Part shown: piece after piece, positions 27,790-37,477 of the stretch
How the letters are laid out: every line of letters starts with the position of its first letter
How positions within the stretch are numbered: the stretch's first letter is position 1
NCBI RefSeq assembly: GCF_006402735.1
Contig: NZ_CP017174.1
Span: 1,677,001-1,741,000, forward strand
Reading direction: 5' to 3'
Length of the DNA: 64,000 bases
DNA from: Myxococcus xanthus
GTDB taxonomy: Bacteria; Myxococcota; Myxococcia; Myxococcales; Myxococcaceae
The notes under the pieces: model-generated
Databases searched by the model: none
Seen by the model: only the letters and a program-made list of their open reading frames with translations
What the model was told of the DNA's origin: nothing
Position numbers and translations under genes: made by a program

Positions 27790-29055
27790 ATGCGCGTCGA
27801 GCTGCTGTGCACCGGTGACGAGCTCGTCACCGGCCTCATTACGGACACGAACAGCACGTACCTGGAGGCCCGCCTCTTCGACCTTGGCGTCAAGGTGGAG
27901 CGCGTGGTCCTGGTGGGAGACGTGCGGCCGGACATCACCCAGGCGCTGAAGGAAGCCGCTTCGCGCGCGGACGTGGTGGTGGTGTCGGGAGGACTGGGGC
28001 CCACGGCGGACGACTTCACCCTCGAATGTGCCGCGGAGGCCGCGGGTGTGCCGCTGGAGGAGGATGCCCAGGTCCTCGACTGGCTGCACCAGCGCTACGC
28101 CGCGCGAGGTCTGTCTCCCAACCCGAGCGCCCTGCGCATGGCCCGCGTCCCCCGGGGCTCCGAACCCGTGAGGAACCCCGAGGGCTCCGCCCCGCTCGTC
28201 GTGATGAAGCTGGGTGGCGCCCAGTTGTTCTTCCTTCCAGGGGTGCCCCGTGAGTTCAAGGCGCTCCTGGAGGGCGAGGTGCTGCCGCGAATCCGCGCGA
28301 CGCTGGACGCCCGCCCCGAGCGCACCTACCGGGCCTTCCGGCTGCTGCGCACGGTGGGTATCCCGGAGTCGGAGCTCGACATGGCGGTTGCCCCCATGGG
28401 ACCCCGGCATCCCCGCATCGTGTTCGGCTTCCGCACCCACGCCCCCGAAAACCACCTGAAGCTGATGGCGGAGGCCTCCTCCCAGTCGGAGGCGGATGCC
28501 GCGCTCGCCGCCGTGGAGGTGGAGTGCCGCCAGATGCTGGGCACGAAGCTCTTCGGTGTGGACTCGGAAGCGTACGCCGCGGTGGTCCTCGAAACGCTTC
28601 GTCGGGCGGGCGCCACGCTGGCGGTGGCGGAGAGCTGCACCGGCGGCCTCATCGCCCAGCAGCTCACGGCCGTGCCGGGCTCCAGCGAGGTCTTCGTCGG
28701 CGGCGCGGTGGTGTATTCGGAGAAGATGAAATCCGCATGGGTGGGCGTTCCTCCCGACGTGCTCGCACGGCACACGGCTGTCTCGCGCGAGACGGCCGAA
28801 GCCATGGCGGAGGGCGTGCGCGATGCCTGCGGCACGACCTACGGCCTGTCGGTGACGGGATACGCGGGCCCTGGTGGCGGCACGCCGGAGGACCCCGTCG
28901 GCACCGTGTACTGCGCGCTGTCGGCGCCTGGCGTGCCCACCCGCTGTGAGCGCATCTCTGTCACCGGCGACCGCGACCGCGTGCGCCTGTTCGCCGCTTC
29001 CCACACGCTTGAAATGCTGCGGCAGCACCTGCTCGCCGCGCCCGCCACCCCATGA
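27790..29055 (+). CDS. cinA: CinA-family protein (nicotinamide mononucleotide deamidase)
   Basis: The 421-residue product has the two CinA domains. The N-terminal MoaB/MogA-like part (about 1-170) contains LCTGDELVTG and VVVSGGLGPTADDFT. The C-terminal amidohydrolase part (about 260-421) contains AVAESCTGGLIAQQLT and SVTGYAGPGGGTPEDPVGTVY. CinA enzymes deamidate NMN to nicotinic acid mononucleotide and cleave ADP-ribose, salvaging pyridine nucleotides. The name also reflects competence in some bacteria, which I do not infer here. The stop overlaps the next gene's ATG by four bases (ATGA), so the two genes are probably coupled. Confidence 0.92.
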   Translation: MRVELLCTGDELVTGLITDTNSTYLEARLFDLGVKVERVVLVGDVRPDITQALKEAASRADVVVVSGGLGPTADDFTLECAAEAAGVPLEEDAQVLDWLHQRYAARGLSPNPSALRMARVPRGSEPVRNPEGSAPLVVMKLGGAQLFFLPGVPREFKALLEGEVLPRIRATLDARPERTYRAFRLLRTVGIPESELDMAVAPMGPRHPRIVFGFRTHAPENHLKLMAEASSQSEADAALAAVEVECRQMLGTKLFGVDSEAYAAVVLETLRRAGATLAVAESCTGGLIAQQLTAVPGSSEVFVGGAVVYSEKMKSAWVGVPPDVLARHTAVSRETAEAMAEGVRDACGTTYGLSVTGYAGPGGGTPEDPVGTVYCALSAPGVPTRCERISVTGDRDRVRLFAASHTLEMLRQHLLAAPATP

Positions 29056-30581
29056 GCCGTTCCAAGTCCAAGCGCCCCCGTCCGTCCTCCTCCGAACCGG
29101 GAGCTTCCAATCCGGCCACGTCAGGAGCGGTCGCGCCCATCGCTCCGCACCAGGAGGCGGGGCTCGCAGCCGCCAGCGCGCCAGCCCCTTCCGCCGAGCC
29201 TGACGCCGCCTCGCCTTCGGTGTCACCCGAGCCCGCGTCCGCACCGGGCACCCCCGTGTCGGGAGGCCTGCCGCTGAACGTCGCGCGCGTGTGGCTGTCC
29301 GCCTACCGCGTCGAGGTGGTGCTGTTCGTGGTCGCCTTCGTGGTGCTCGCCAGCTTCAGCTCCCAGCGCTTCCTGCGCCAGAGCGCCGCGCCTCACTTCG
29401 TCTACCAGGCCCAGGCGTGGATGGAGGGACGGCTGGATGTGGACCCGCAGGTGCTGCCCAACATGGAGGACTGGGCCTGCGTCCGCATGGTGAACGGCGA
29501 CAAGGTCCGTTGCACCGGACGCCCGCTCCCAACGGACCGCTGGTTCGTGAGCTTCCCGTCCTTCCCCGCGGTGGCGATGTTGCCCTTCGTCGCACTGCAC
29601 GGCTACCAGTTCAACGACACTTCGTTCGGCGTCATCGTCGGTGCGCTGGCGGTGGCGCTCTTCTTCTCGCTGCTGCGCTTCCTGGCGAAGGAAGGGGAGA
29701 CGGAGCGCAACCGCAATGAGAACGTGGCCCTGGCGCTCATCCTCGCCTTCGGCACCCTGTTCTTCTACTGCGCCATCCGGGGAGAGGTCTGGTTCAGCGC
29801 CGAGGTGATGGGCGTGGCGCTCACCTGTCTCTACGTGCGCAACTCCGTCCGGGCGCATCGTCCGCTGCTCGCGGGCCTGTTCTTCTCCATGGCGACGCTC
29901 ACGCGGACGCCCTTGCTCTTCACGGGGCTCTTCTTCGTGCTGGAGGCGCTGTGTCCCGGGCCGGAGCCTCGCCTGGCGCAGCTCAAGGCCCTGGCGCGGA
30001 ACTGGAAGCCCGCCGCGAAGAAGCTGGGCCTCTTCACGTTGGGCGCCGCGCCGCTGGCGGGGCTCGCGGCCGCGTACAACGTCTACCGCTACGGCCGGCT
30101 GAGCGAGTTCGGGCACGCGTATCTCTTCAACAACCGCGTCAACGCGGACATCGACCGCACGGGGCTCTTCAATTGGGAGTACCTGCCACGAAACCTGGAG
30201 GCGGCCTTCTTCAAGCTGCCCTCGGTGTCCTTGTCTCCGCTGAAGCTGGGATATGACCCGCACGGGCTGACGCTGCTGCTGACGCTGCCGCTGCTCGTCT
30301 TCCTGTTGGTGCCGAAGACGCGCCCGCGCCTGCATTGGCCGGTGTGGCTCACCGTGGCGGTGTGTGCGCTGCCTGGGCTCTTCTATCAGAACACCGGTTA
30401 CATGCAGTTCGGCTTCCGGTTCAGCCTCGACTACACGCCCTACCTCCTCCTGCTCTTCGCATTGGGTGGTTGGTCCCTGCGGAATCGGGCGGTGCTGGCC
30501 GCGGTGGCGCTTGGCGTGCTGGTGAACTTCTGGGGGGCCGTGGCCTTCCGCGGCTACACGGAACTTGTCCGGAACTGGTAG
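29052..30581 (+). CDS. Polytopic membrane protein, possible PMT/ArnT-like glycosyltransferase
   Basis: The ATG overlaps the cinA stop. The 509-residue protein begins with about 70 cytoplasmic residues rich in Pro/Ser/Ala, then shows eight or more membrane segments. One follows directly (VEVVLFVVAFVVLASF) and a dense set runs to the C-terminus. The first large loop after it contains aromatic residues and a DVDPQ segment. The late motif FGFRFSLDYTPYLLLL, in the last third, is similar to C-terminal segments of GT-C-type membrane glycosyltransferases. No Asp pair can be assigned as catalytic by eye, so the enzymatic call is tentative. Function is unknown. Confidence 0.65.
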   Translation: MSRSKSKRPRPSSSEPGASNPATSGAVAPIAPHQEAGLAAASAPAPSAEPDAASPSVSPEPASAPGTPVSGGLPLNVARVWLSAYRVEVVLFVVAFVVLASFSSQRFLRQSAAPHFVYQAQAWMEGRLDVDPQVLPNMEDWACVRMVNGDKVRCTGRPLPTDRWFVSFPSFPAVAMLPFVALHGYQFNDTSFGVIVGALAVALFFSLLRFLAKEGETERNRNENVALALILAFGTLFFYCAIRGEVWFSAEVMGVALTCLYVRNSVRAHRPLLAGLFFSMATLTRTPLLFTGLFFVLEALCPGPEPRLAQLKALARNWKPAAKKLGLFTLGAAPLAGLAAAYNVYRYGRLSEFGHAYLFNNRVNADIDRTGLFNWEYLPRNLEAAFFKLPSVSLSPLKLGYDPHGLTLLLTLPLLVFLLVPKTRPRLHWPVWLTVAVCALPGLFYQNTGYMQFGFRFSLDYTPYLLLLFALGGWSLRNRAVLAAVALGVLVNFWGAVAFRGYTELVRNW

Positions 30582-30626
30582 CGCCCCACGCTTCATGAGC
30601 TTGAATCCTTCGCGCTCCACGCGCAG

Positions 30627-31148
30627 ATGAGAGACGTCATGCAACCACCCACTGGACAGCCGCCCCCCGGCAAGCGCTGGCATACCCGTGAGGACAGCGG
30701 CATCCGCCTCGACGCCAGGATGCGCTGGTGGCACGACGACGAGCCCATCCTCCATCCCAAGATCATCGAGCTCTTCAACGCCTCGCTCGTGCTGGACGAC
30801 ACGGACCGCTACCAGCTCCGCATTGGCAACGACTGGTGCTTCATCCAGGTGGAAGGCGCCGCCTACGAGGTTCGGACGGTGGACGTCACCCCCGACGAGC
30901 GGGTGTCTGTGCGTCTGAGCGACCGCACCGCCGAGGCGCTGGACGTCGCCAGCCTGTATCTGGACGCGGACGGCGTGTTGTCCTGCCGAGTGAAGCAGGG
31001 GCGGGCCCAGGCGCGCCTCTCGCGCGACGCGCAGTACCAGCTCGGACAGCTCCTGGAGGAAGGGCCCGACGGCGGGCTCGTGCTGAATGTCGGTCAGCGC
31101 AAGCTCGCCGTCCCGGTCGAGTTGGACGCGTTGGCGTCCTCCGTCTAG
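30627..31148 (+). CDS. DUF1285-like protein
   Basis: The 173-residue cytoplasmic protein contains, in the first half, the pattern of DUF1285: [15 protein letters not shown], then [14 protein letters not shown], then [21 protein letters not shown]. The middle and C-terminal parts are beta-rich. No catalytic residues are evident. DUF1285 function is not established. A second in-frame ATG lies four codons in (30639). The stop codon shares bases with the stop of the convergent recA gene (CTAG at 31145-31148). Confidence 0.7.
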   Translation: MRDVMQPPTGQPPPGKRWHTREDSGIRLDARMRWWHDDEPILHPKIIELFNASLVLDDTDRYQLRIGNDWCFIQVEGAAYEVRTVDVTPDERVSVRLSDRTAEALDVASLYLDADGVLSCRVKQGRAQARLSRDAQYQLGQLLEEGPDGGLVLNVGQRKLAVPVELDALASSV

Positions 31149-32173
31149 GCCGCGACCTCCACAGGCGCGGGCGAGGAGGGCAGGGCGGAAGTCCCCGTAA
31201 TCTCCTTGCCCAGCGCTTCCAGCACGTCTGGATGTTCGCGCAGCCACTCGGCGGCGCGCTCCCGGCCCTGGCCGATGCGCTCTCCGCGCAGGCTGAAGTG
31301 GCTCCCCGACTTCTCGATGAGGCCCGTGGCCACGCCGAGGTCGAGCACTTCCCCCACGCGGTGGATGCCGCTGCCGTACATGAGGTCGAACTCCGCTTCC
31401 TGGAAGGGCGGGGCGACCTTGTTCTTCACCACCTTCACTCGGGCCTTCGAGCCCACGACGGCATCACCGTCCTTGATGTTGCCCGTGCGGCGAATCTCCA
31501 TCCGCACGGATGCGTAGAACTTCAGCGCATTGCCACCGGTGGTGGTTTCCGGATTGCCGAACATCACGCCAATCTTCATCCGAATCTGGTTGATGAAGAT
31601 GATGCACGTGCCCGAGCGGCTCACCGCGCCTGTCAGCTTGCGCAGCGCCTGACTCATCAGCCTCGCCTGGACGCCCATGTGCGCGTCCCCCATCTCGCCC
31701 TCGATTTCGGCCCGCGGCACCAGGGCCGCCACCGAGTCGACGACGATGAGGTCCACCGCGCCGGAGCGCACCAGGTGCTCGGTGATTTCCAGCGCCTGTT
31801 CGCCGGTGTCGGGCTGCGACACGAGCAATTCCTCCACACGGACGCCCAGCTTTCGCGCGTAGGACACGTCCAGCGCGTGCTCCGCGTCGATGAAGGCCGC
31901 CACGCCTCCCGCCGCCTGCACCTGGGCAATCGCATGCAGGGTGAGCGTCGTCTTGCCCGAGGACTCGTTCCCGAAGACCTCCACCACGCGGCCCCGCGGA
32001 TAGCCGCCCACGCCCAGCGCGCGGTCCACTCCCACCGAGCCGGAGGGGATGACGGCGACCTTTTGTTCGCGCGCTTCCCCGCCCAACGTCATCACCGAGC
32101 CTCGTCCGAACTGCTTCTCGATGCTCGCTACCGCCGCCGCCACCGCCTTCAGCTTCTCCGCCAGCTTGCTCAT
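31145..32173 (-). CDS. recA: RecA recombinase (342 residues, probably the RecA1 paralogue)
   Basis: RecA forms filaments on single-stranded DNA, drives strand exchange and activates the SOS response. From the ATG at 32173 the protein has 342 residues. Walker A is GNESSGKT at 68-75, Walker B includes [10 protein letters not shown], and the [22 protein letters not shown] segment covers loop 2 in part. A GTG four codons upstream (32185) sits against the GGAG and is a less likely start. I recall M. xanthus carrying two recA genes with products of 342 and 358 residues; the length here suggests the first, but I cannot check. No good LexA box was found upstream. Confidence 0.95.
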   Translation of the reverse strand: MSKLAEKLKAVAAAVASIEKQFGRGSVMTLGGEAREQKVAVIPSGSVGVDRALGVGGYPRGRVVEVFGNESSGKTTLTLHAIAQVQAAGGVAAFIDAEHALDVSYARKLGVRVEELLVSQPDTGEQALEITEHLVRSGAVDLIVVDSVAALVPRAEIEGEMGDAHMGVQARLMSQALRKLTGAVSRSGTCIIFINQIRMKIGVMFGNPETTTGGNALKFYASVRMEIRRTGNIKDGDAVVGSKARVKVVKNKVAPPFQEAEFDLMYGSGIHRVGEVLDLGVATGLIEKSGSHFSLRGERIGQGRERAAEWLREHPDVLEALGKEITGTSALPSSPAPVEVAA

Positions 32174-32417
32174 CGCGTCTGTCACTCCCTCGCCGCCCTT
32201 GCTGTGTTGGGTGCCGCATCCAGGGACGCCGTCATGGCGCCGTCAGCGCGGCGGGCAGACAGGTGAGCAACGCCTGTGCCGCCCGCTCCTCCCTGAGAGA
32301 CGGGAGTTCAGGCGTCCGGGTACGTGGCTGTGTGTCCAGTAGTGTGGAGTGTGCGCACGCCATCCCGGGAGTCGCATGAGAAACAAGTATGGGAGCCCAC
32401 GCTTGGCGGCATAGCGG

Positions 32418-33842
32418 ATGGCGCTTTGCGTTGAAGATGGGCTGGGCAGGCATGACCTTCCCTGCGTGAGCCCGAAATCAAAGCGCGAAGACCTGCCCCA
32501 CGTGGTCATCCTCGGCGGTGGTTTTGCCGGCCTCTACGCCGCCCGCCATCTCTACAAGGCACCCGTGCGTGTCACGATGGTGGACCGGCAGAATCATCAC
32601 CTGTTCCAGCCCCTGCTCTACCAGGTGGCCACGGCGACGCTGAGTCCCAGCGAGATTGCGGCGCCGCTCCGGGCGGTGGTGGGGCCCCATCAGGTGGCGG
32701 TGGTGCTGGCGGAAGTGACGGGGGTGGATACCGCCGGCAAGCGCGTGCTGCTCTCTGACGGAGAGCTGAAGTACGACTACCTCATCATCGCCACGGGAGC
32801 CACGCACTCCTACTTCGGCAATGACGCCTGGGCTCAGTTCGCCCCCGGCCTGAAGTCCATTGAGGACGCGGTGGAGATTCGCCGGCGGATCCTGGTGGCT
32901 TTCGAGCTGGCGGAGCGGGAGACGGACCCGGAGATTCGCCGCTCGCTGCTCAACTTCGTCATCATCGGAGCCGGCCCCACGGGGGTGGAGCTCGCGGGCT
33001 CGTTGGCGGAAATCAGCCGGCATTCGCTTCCAGGCGACTTCCGGAACATCGACCCGCGGGATGCGCGCATCATCCTCATCGAGGGCGTGGACAGGGTCCT
33101 CCCCGTCTATCCGGATGACCTGTCACAGAAGGCCTGCCGCACGCTCGAGAAGCTGGGGGTGGAGGTCCGCACGGGGGCTCGGGTCACGAACATCACCGAG
33201 CAAGGGGTCTTCATCGGCAAGGAGTTCATCCCCGCGCGGACGGTGTTGTGGGCCGCGGGCGTGGCGGCGTCGCCGGTGGCACGGTCGCTGGGTGTCGAAC
33301 TCGACCGAGCTGGGCGCGTCCTGGTCACGCCCGAGCTGACCGTGCCGGGCCACAACGACGTCTTCGTCGTAGGCGACCTGGCGTCGCTCAATGATGCGGA
33401 GGGCAAGCCGGTGCCAGGCCTTGCTCCCGTGGCCATGCAGGAAGGCAAGCAGGCCGCCCACAACATCCGCCGCCAGTTGCAGGGCAAGCCGATGGAGCCC
33501 TTCTCGTACTGGGACCGTGGCTCCTACGCGGTGATTGGCCGAGGCCACGCGGTGGGCATTGCCTTCCGTCGCTTCAAGCAAACGGGCTTCGTCGCCTGGC
33601 TGGCCTGGCTGCTCATCCACATCACCTTCCTCATCGGCTTCCGCAGCAGGCTGGCGGTGCTGCTCAACTGGGCCTACTCGTACCTGACGTTTGGCAAGTC
33701 GGCGCGCATCATCACCGGCCCTGCGCCTCGCCTGGACCGGCTCCAGCCCGCTCACGCGTTGCCGGAGGGTGGAGAGACACCGTCCATTCCGGAGACCCAC
33801 TTCCAGACGACGGCGTCTCATGCGACGCCCGTGACGCACTGA
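32418..33842 (+). CDS. ndh: Type II NADH:quinone oxidoreductase
   Basis: NDH-2 passes electrons from NADH to quinone at the inner membrane without pumping protons. The 474-residue product has the FAD-binding motif VVILGGGFAGLYAARHL, an NAD-binding motif FVIIGAGPTGVELAG near residue 175, and the later DVFVVGDLASL segment that contacts FAD. The C-terminal part has an amphipathic/hydrophobic stretch (AWLAWLLIHITFLIGF) that would bind the membrane. An in-frame GTG at 32466 gives a 458-residue protein with a more usual N-terminus; neither start has a strong ribosome site. Divergent from recA across about 230 bases. Confidence 0.9.
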   Translation: MALCVEDGLGRHDLPCVSPKSKREDLPHVVILGGGFAGLYAARHLYKAPVRVTMVDRQNHHLFQPLLYQVATATLSPSEIAAPLRAVVGPHQVAVVLAEVTGVDTAGKRVLLSDGELKYDYLIIATGATHSYFGNDAWAQFAPGLKSIEDAVEIRRRILVAFELAERETDPEIRRSLLNFVIIGAGPTGVELAGSLAEISRHSLPGDFRNIDPRDARIILIEGVDRVLPVYPDDLSQKACRTLEKLGVEVRTGARVTNITEQGVFIGKEFIPARTVLWAAGVAASPVARSLGVELDRAGRVLVTPELTVPGHNDVFVVGDLASLNDAEGKPVPGLAPVAMQEGKQAAHNIRRQLQGKPMEPFSYWDRGSYAVIGRGHAVGIAFRRFKQTGFVAWLAWLLIHITFLIGFRSRLAVLLNWAYSYLTFGKSARIITGPAPRLDRLQPAHALPEGGETPSIPETHFQTTASHATPVTH

Positions 33843-33857
33843 CGCGCGCGGTGGCCC

Positions 33858-35501
33858 TCAGCCATCCAGGTCCTCCAGCGGGCTGGCCCTGCCGGAGGGC
33901 CCGGTGTTCCGCCAGGCGGCGTCCTCGGGCGGAGGGGCAGGGCGGGCTCCGTGAAGCTTGCCTTGCATCGCCCCTCGCCGGTCCAGCATGCGGCAATTGA
34001 TGGCGAGCTGCATGTCGGTCTGGTCGATGCGGTCGCGTCCCTCGAGGTCTGCCCGCGTGAGCGCCAGTTTCATGATGCGGTCATGGGCTCGCGCGGACAG
34101 GCCGAACATTCGCACCGCTTGCTGCAGCATGTGCTCGGCCCGTTCGCTCATGGCGCAGTACCGGCGCAGCAGGTGCGCGGGAAGCTGCGCGTTGCAGTGG
34201 ATTCCCGGCTCATCGCGATAGCGGGCGCGTTGACGCTCGCGCGCGACCTGGGCCCGCTCGCGGTAGTAGCGGCTCGAGGGCTCTTGGACCGTCGAGCGGG
34301 CCATGTGGTGATACTCCACCGGGCGCGTCTGCAGGCTGATGTCGATGCGGTCCAACAGGGGCCCGCTCACGCGCGTCATGTAGTCGAAGACGCGCTGCTC
34401 GCCGCAAGTGCAGGAGCGGCTGGGGACGTTGTAGTAGCCGCAGGGGCAGGGGTTCATCGCGGCCACCAACATGACCCGGCAGGGATAGGTGATGTTCTGG
34501 TTGGCGCGTGCCAGGTGGATGACGCCTTCCTCCATGGGCTGGCGCAGAACCTCCAGCACGTTCTTCCGGAACTCCGGAAGCTCGTCGAGGAAGAGCACGC
34601 CATTGTGCGCCAACGAGAGTTCGCCAGGCCTCGCCGAGAGGCCGCCGCCCACCAGGCCCGCGTCGGAGAGGGTGTGGTGGGGCGCGCGGAAGGGGCGCTC
34701 GCGCATCAATGCGTGGCCTTCGCCCAGCAAACCCAGCACCGAGTAGACCTTCGTCACCTCCATGGCCTCGGTGAACGTCATCTCCGGAAGGATGCCGGGC
34801 AGGCGCCGCGCCAGCATCGTCTTCCCCGAGCCCGGTGGCCCGGACATCAAGACGTTGTGGCCTCCCGCCGCGGCGATTTCGAGGGCGAGCTTCAGGTCGG
34901 CCTGCCCACGGACATCGGACATGTCAGGTGCCTGGCCCGTGGGCGCCTGAAGACTGGGTTCACGCTGCCGCGTGTACGGCGTGATGCTGCAGGCCCCCGT
35001 CAGGTGGTCCACCGCCTCCCGCAGGGTCTTCACGGGAAAGACGCGCAGTTCTTCGACGAGCGCGGCCTCCGCGGCATTGGCCCAGGGCACCATGACGCCT
35101 TCGAAGCCGCCGTTGAGCGCCGCCACCGCCAACGGAAGCACTCCTTTGATGGGGCGGAGCGTGCCGTCCAGGGACAGCTCGCCTCCGAAGAGAAGCCGTC
35201 CCAGCGGGGCTTCATCCATCAGCTTCGCCGCCGCTAGGACGCCCAATGCAATCGGCAGCTCGAACGCCGCGCCTTCCTTCTTCAAATCCGCGGGCGCCAG
35301 ATTCACGGTGATTCGCTTCTGAGGAAGCTCGAAGCCCGTGTTCTTCAGCGCGGAGATGACGCGCACTTTCGATTCCCGGACCGCGCCCTCCGCCTGCCCC
35401 ACGACGTTGAAGTAGGGGAGGCCGAGCGCCATGTCGACCTCACACTCCACCACCACCACGTCGATACCCATCAACGCCCCCGACCGCACCCTCGCCAACA
35501 T
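33858..35501 (-). CDS. YifB/ComM-family Mg-chelatase-like AAA ATPase
   Basis: The 547-residue protein matches the YifB/ComM family end to end. An N-terminal ChlI-like (Lon protease-like fold) domain spans about 1-170 and includes NLAPADLKKEGAAFELPIALG. The AAA module has Walker A SGPPGSGKTMLARRLP and Walker B GVLFLDELPEF. The C-terminal domain ends with CRMLDRRGAMQGK. In Vibrio and Haemophilus, ComM is a helicase that helps branch migration during natural transformation; by family the same activity is likely here. The C-terminal tail is Pro/Ala-rich. It ends 15 bases from the convergent ndh stop. Confidence 0.9.
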   Translation of the reverse strand: MLARVRSGALMGIDVVVVECEVDMALGLPYFNVVGQAEGAVRESKVRVISALKNTGFELPQKRITVNLAPADLKKEGAAFELPIALGVLAAAKLMDEAPLGRLLFGGELSLDGTLRPIKGVLPLAVAALNGGFEGVMVPWANAAEAALVEELRVFPVKTLREAVDHLTGACSITPYTRQREPSLQAPTGQAPDMSDVRGQADLKLALEIAAAGGHNVLMSGPPGSGKTMLARRLPGILPEMTFTEAMEVTKVYSVLGLLGEGHALMRERPFRAPHHTLSDAGLVGGGLSARPGELSLAHNGVLFLDELPEFRKNVLEVLRQPMEEGVIHLARANQNITYPCRVMLVAAMNPCPCGYYNVPSRSCTCGEQRVFDYMTRVSGPLLDRIDISLQTRPVEYHHMARSTVQEPSSRYYRERAQVARERQRARYRDEPGIHCNAQLPAHLLRRYCAMSERAEHMLQQAVRMFGLSARAHDRIMKLALTRADLEGRDRIDQTDMQLAINCRMLDRRGAMQGKLHGARPAPPPEDAAWRNTGPSGRASPLEDLDG

Positions 35502-35711
35502 GACCCGTCCTCTCGCCGTTCCGCGCGGAGTCCTTCAGCAACGCACGTACCGAGAGCCACCCCAGGCGTAGACCCGCGCTCGCCAATCCGCGGCGGCGGA
35601 TGCCCATCCCAGCCTCGGGAGGTTTGAGTTTCAGTGTCCTGGTATTTGTGAAGCCGGGACTAGCCATGCCCTGATGAGTCCGGTAGCGTTTCACCCACCT
35701 TGGGGGACGCG

Positions 35712-36374
35712 ATGGGGGCAAAGGCCGCAGTGGAATCGGGGGTCGTTCGTCAGCGCCGGCAGGTTCGTATCCGCAGGGCGGACATCAAGCGGGGCCAACG
35801 GATGAAGGTGGCGTTCGGGGTGTTCCGCTTCTGCCTCTACGGCATGGTGGGGCTCAGCGCCGAAATCTTCTTCTACAACCTGGTGCGGATTGCCCAGCAC
35901 GTGCCGCTGCTGGAGGCGCTCTTCCGCTTCCAATGGCGCGTGGACGACCGGTTGGGACTCAACGCCATCTGGGATACGCCCATCTCCACGGCGTATGGAC
36001 AGTGCTCGTTGTGGATGTTCGTCATCTATGGCGTGGCGTGCTTCTGTTTCATCGAGCCGCTCTACCGCTGGATGCTGTACCAGCACACGGGCCTGCGAGC
36101 CGCTGTGTACGGCGTGGTCATCCTGCTCTTTGAAGGCTTCTCCGGGGTCCTGCTGGAGCGGCTCACGGGATACCGCATCTGGTACTACGCGGATGCCGGC
36201 GCCATTCTCTGGCAGATGACCTCGCTCTACATCCTGCCCATCTGGATGGTGACGGGCCTGCTGGCGGAGTTCATCTACAGGGAGCTGATGGACCCCGACC
36301 TCCTGGCGGCCTTGGAGTCTCCGCTGCCCGCCACGCCGGAAGAGACCGAGGCCTCGTTCCAGTTGATTCGGTAG
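35712..36374 (+). CDS. Polytopic membrane protein of unknown function
   Basis: I start this at the ATG at 35712, which has GGGGGA five bases upstream; the frame opens earlier at a TTG. The 220-residue protein is basic at the N-terminus (RQRRQVRIRRADIKRGQR) and has about five membrane segments, including YGMVGLSAEIFFYNLV and the LLFEGFSGVLLERLTG block. The spacing of Glu and aromatic residues in those helices loosely recalls the CmpB-like ABC-type IV membrane family (PF06541), but I would not insist. Its 3' 100 bases overlap the convergent DUF2378 gene. Function unknown. Confidence 0.7.
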   Translation: MGAKAAVESGVVRQRRQVRIRRADIKRGQRMKVAFGVFRFCLYGMVGLSAEIFFYNLVRIAQHVPLLEALFRFQWRVDDRLGLNAIWDTPISTAYGQCSLWMFVIYGVACFCFIEPLYRWMLYQHTGLRAAVYGVVILLFEGFSGVLLERLTGYRIWYYADAGAILWQMTSLYILPIWMVTGLLAEFIYRELMDPDLLAALESPLPATPEETEASFQLIR

Positions 36375-36898
36375 ACGCAGGCGTGGCCGTCGTAGCCGGA
36401 CATCTCGATGACGATGTCCTGCGCACCGGCCACCCGCAGCCCCGCGTGGATGATGCCCGCGGTGAAGGCAGGGTAGGGGCCTACCTCGTTCATCCAGAGC
36501 TCGAACTGGGTGGGCCCCAGCTCACGCAGCTTGGATTCCGTGTAGTTGTTGCCAGCCCGGAAGTTCTGCGTGGCCCGCATCAGCGTCCTGCGGGGCCCCA
36601 GCACGCGAAGCAATGAGAGGACGGCGCGTCCCAGCATCGTCTCGCGGAAGCCTTCGATATAGGCCTCACCCAGCTTCCAGGTTCCCTGCTCGAGCGAGAG
36701 TTGGGGAAAGAGCTCCTCCGACGTGATGCGAAGGAACGTCATCCACGCATCGAAGGTGTAGGCTGGCCGGAGCTTCTGGTCCACATCGAGCCCTGCCTGA
36801 CGCAGGCGTGCCTTGCACTCAGGCGTCAGGCGCCCGTGCAGTGCCCGCAGGAACAGGGCTTCGATGGTCTGCTCGAAAATGAGAAGCTCGTCGGCCAT
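36275..36898 (-). CDS. DUF2378 family protein (Myxococcales-specific)
   Basis: The 207-residue cytoplasmic protein belongs to the DUF2378/TIGR02265 family, a set of paralogues largely confined to myxobacteria. Visible family features are the helical N-terminus FEQTIEALFLRAL, the AYTFDAWMTFLR segment, LGEAYIEGFRETMLGRAVL, and the C-terminal beta region around ATQNFRAGNNYTE and TAGIIHAGLRVAG. The biochemical function of the family is unknown. The final 25 or so residues are a Ser/Gly-rich tail encoded opposite the end of the membrane-protein gene. It lies upstream of none of its neighbours on the same strand; a short gap separates it from the exbD genes. Confidence 0.85.
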   Translation of the reverse strand: MADELLIFEQTIEALFLRALHGRLTPECKARLRQAGLDVDQKLRPAYTFDAWMTFLRITSEELFPQLSLEQGTWKLGEAYIEGFRETMLGRAVLSLLRVLGPRRTLMRATQNFRAGNNYTESKLRELGPTQFELWMNEVGPYPAFTAGIIHAGLRVAGAQDIVIEMSGYDGHACVYRINWNEASVSSGVAGSGDSKAARRSGSISSL

Positions 36899-36976
36899 GA
36901 GGAGTGAACTCTAGCCGACGAGCTTCTCGATGTGAACCACGTACCCACCCGGAGCGTAGGCTCCGGAAGAGGAGTC

Positions 36977-37477
36977 TCAGGGCGTGGGTGCGGGGGGCGG
37001 GGTCGGCGTATCGACCGAGGTGCCCTGGATGATGGCGTTCTGCGGCAGCTCCGTGGCCATGCCCAGCACCTTCGCGCCAGCGGCCTTCGCGCCGTCCAGC
37101 GCGGTGATGAGCCGCCCGTAGTTGGTGGCGTCATCCGCCATGAAGAAGACGACCTTGTCGTCCGCCTTCTTGGCCGCCAGCATGCGCTTGAGCCGCGTCA
37201 CGTAGTCGGCGGGGGCAATCTTCTCCGTGTTGATGGAGTAGCCACCGTCCTTGTCGAGCTGGACCACCAACTGCTGGTCGTTCGGGTCGGGAGGCGTCGG
37301 CTCCTGTTCGACCTCGGTGTCCGGCACGCGCACCACGATGTCCTTCTCGAGGAGCGGCGTGACGACCATGAAGATGATGAGGAGCACCAGCACCACGTCG
37401 ACCAGCGGCGTGACGTTGATCTCCGAGTTCGGCTGCGCCTGGGGCTTGACCCACTGTCGTTGCTTGCGGCCGGCCAT
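36977..37477 (-). CDS. ExbD/TolR-family proton-channel subunit (second copy)
   Basis: This 166-residue inner-membrane protein has one N-terminal membrane helix with the proton-conducting Asp in NVTPLVDVVLVLLIIFMVV, then a periplasmic domain of about 100 residues. A Pro/Ala/Thr-rich C-terminal tail (TPTPPPAPTP) is unusual in length. Its start codon overlaps the stop of the upstream exbD by one base (TAATG), so the two are co-translated. With ExbB it should convert proton motive force into movement of TonB. Both ExbD copies share the same helix motif, suggesting duplication and possible heteromeric channels. Confidence 0.9.
   Translation of the reverse strand: MAGRKQRQWVKPQAQPNSEINVTPLVDVVLVLLIIFMVVTPLLEKDIVVRVPDTEVEQEPTPPDPNDQQLVVQLDKDGGYSINTEKIAPADYVTRLKRMLAAKKADDKVVFFMADDATNYGRLITALDGAKAAGAKVLGMATELPQNAIIQGTSVDTPTPPPAPTP

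Noticed and set aside
32298-32309. LexA-box-like AGACGGGAGTTC upstream of recA.
   Set aside because: Only one half-site fits GAAC-N4-GTTC; with no second site it is not convincing.
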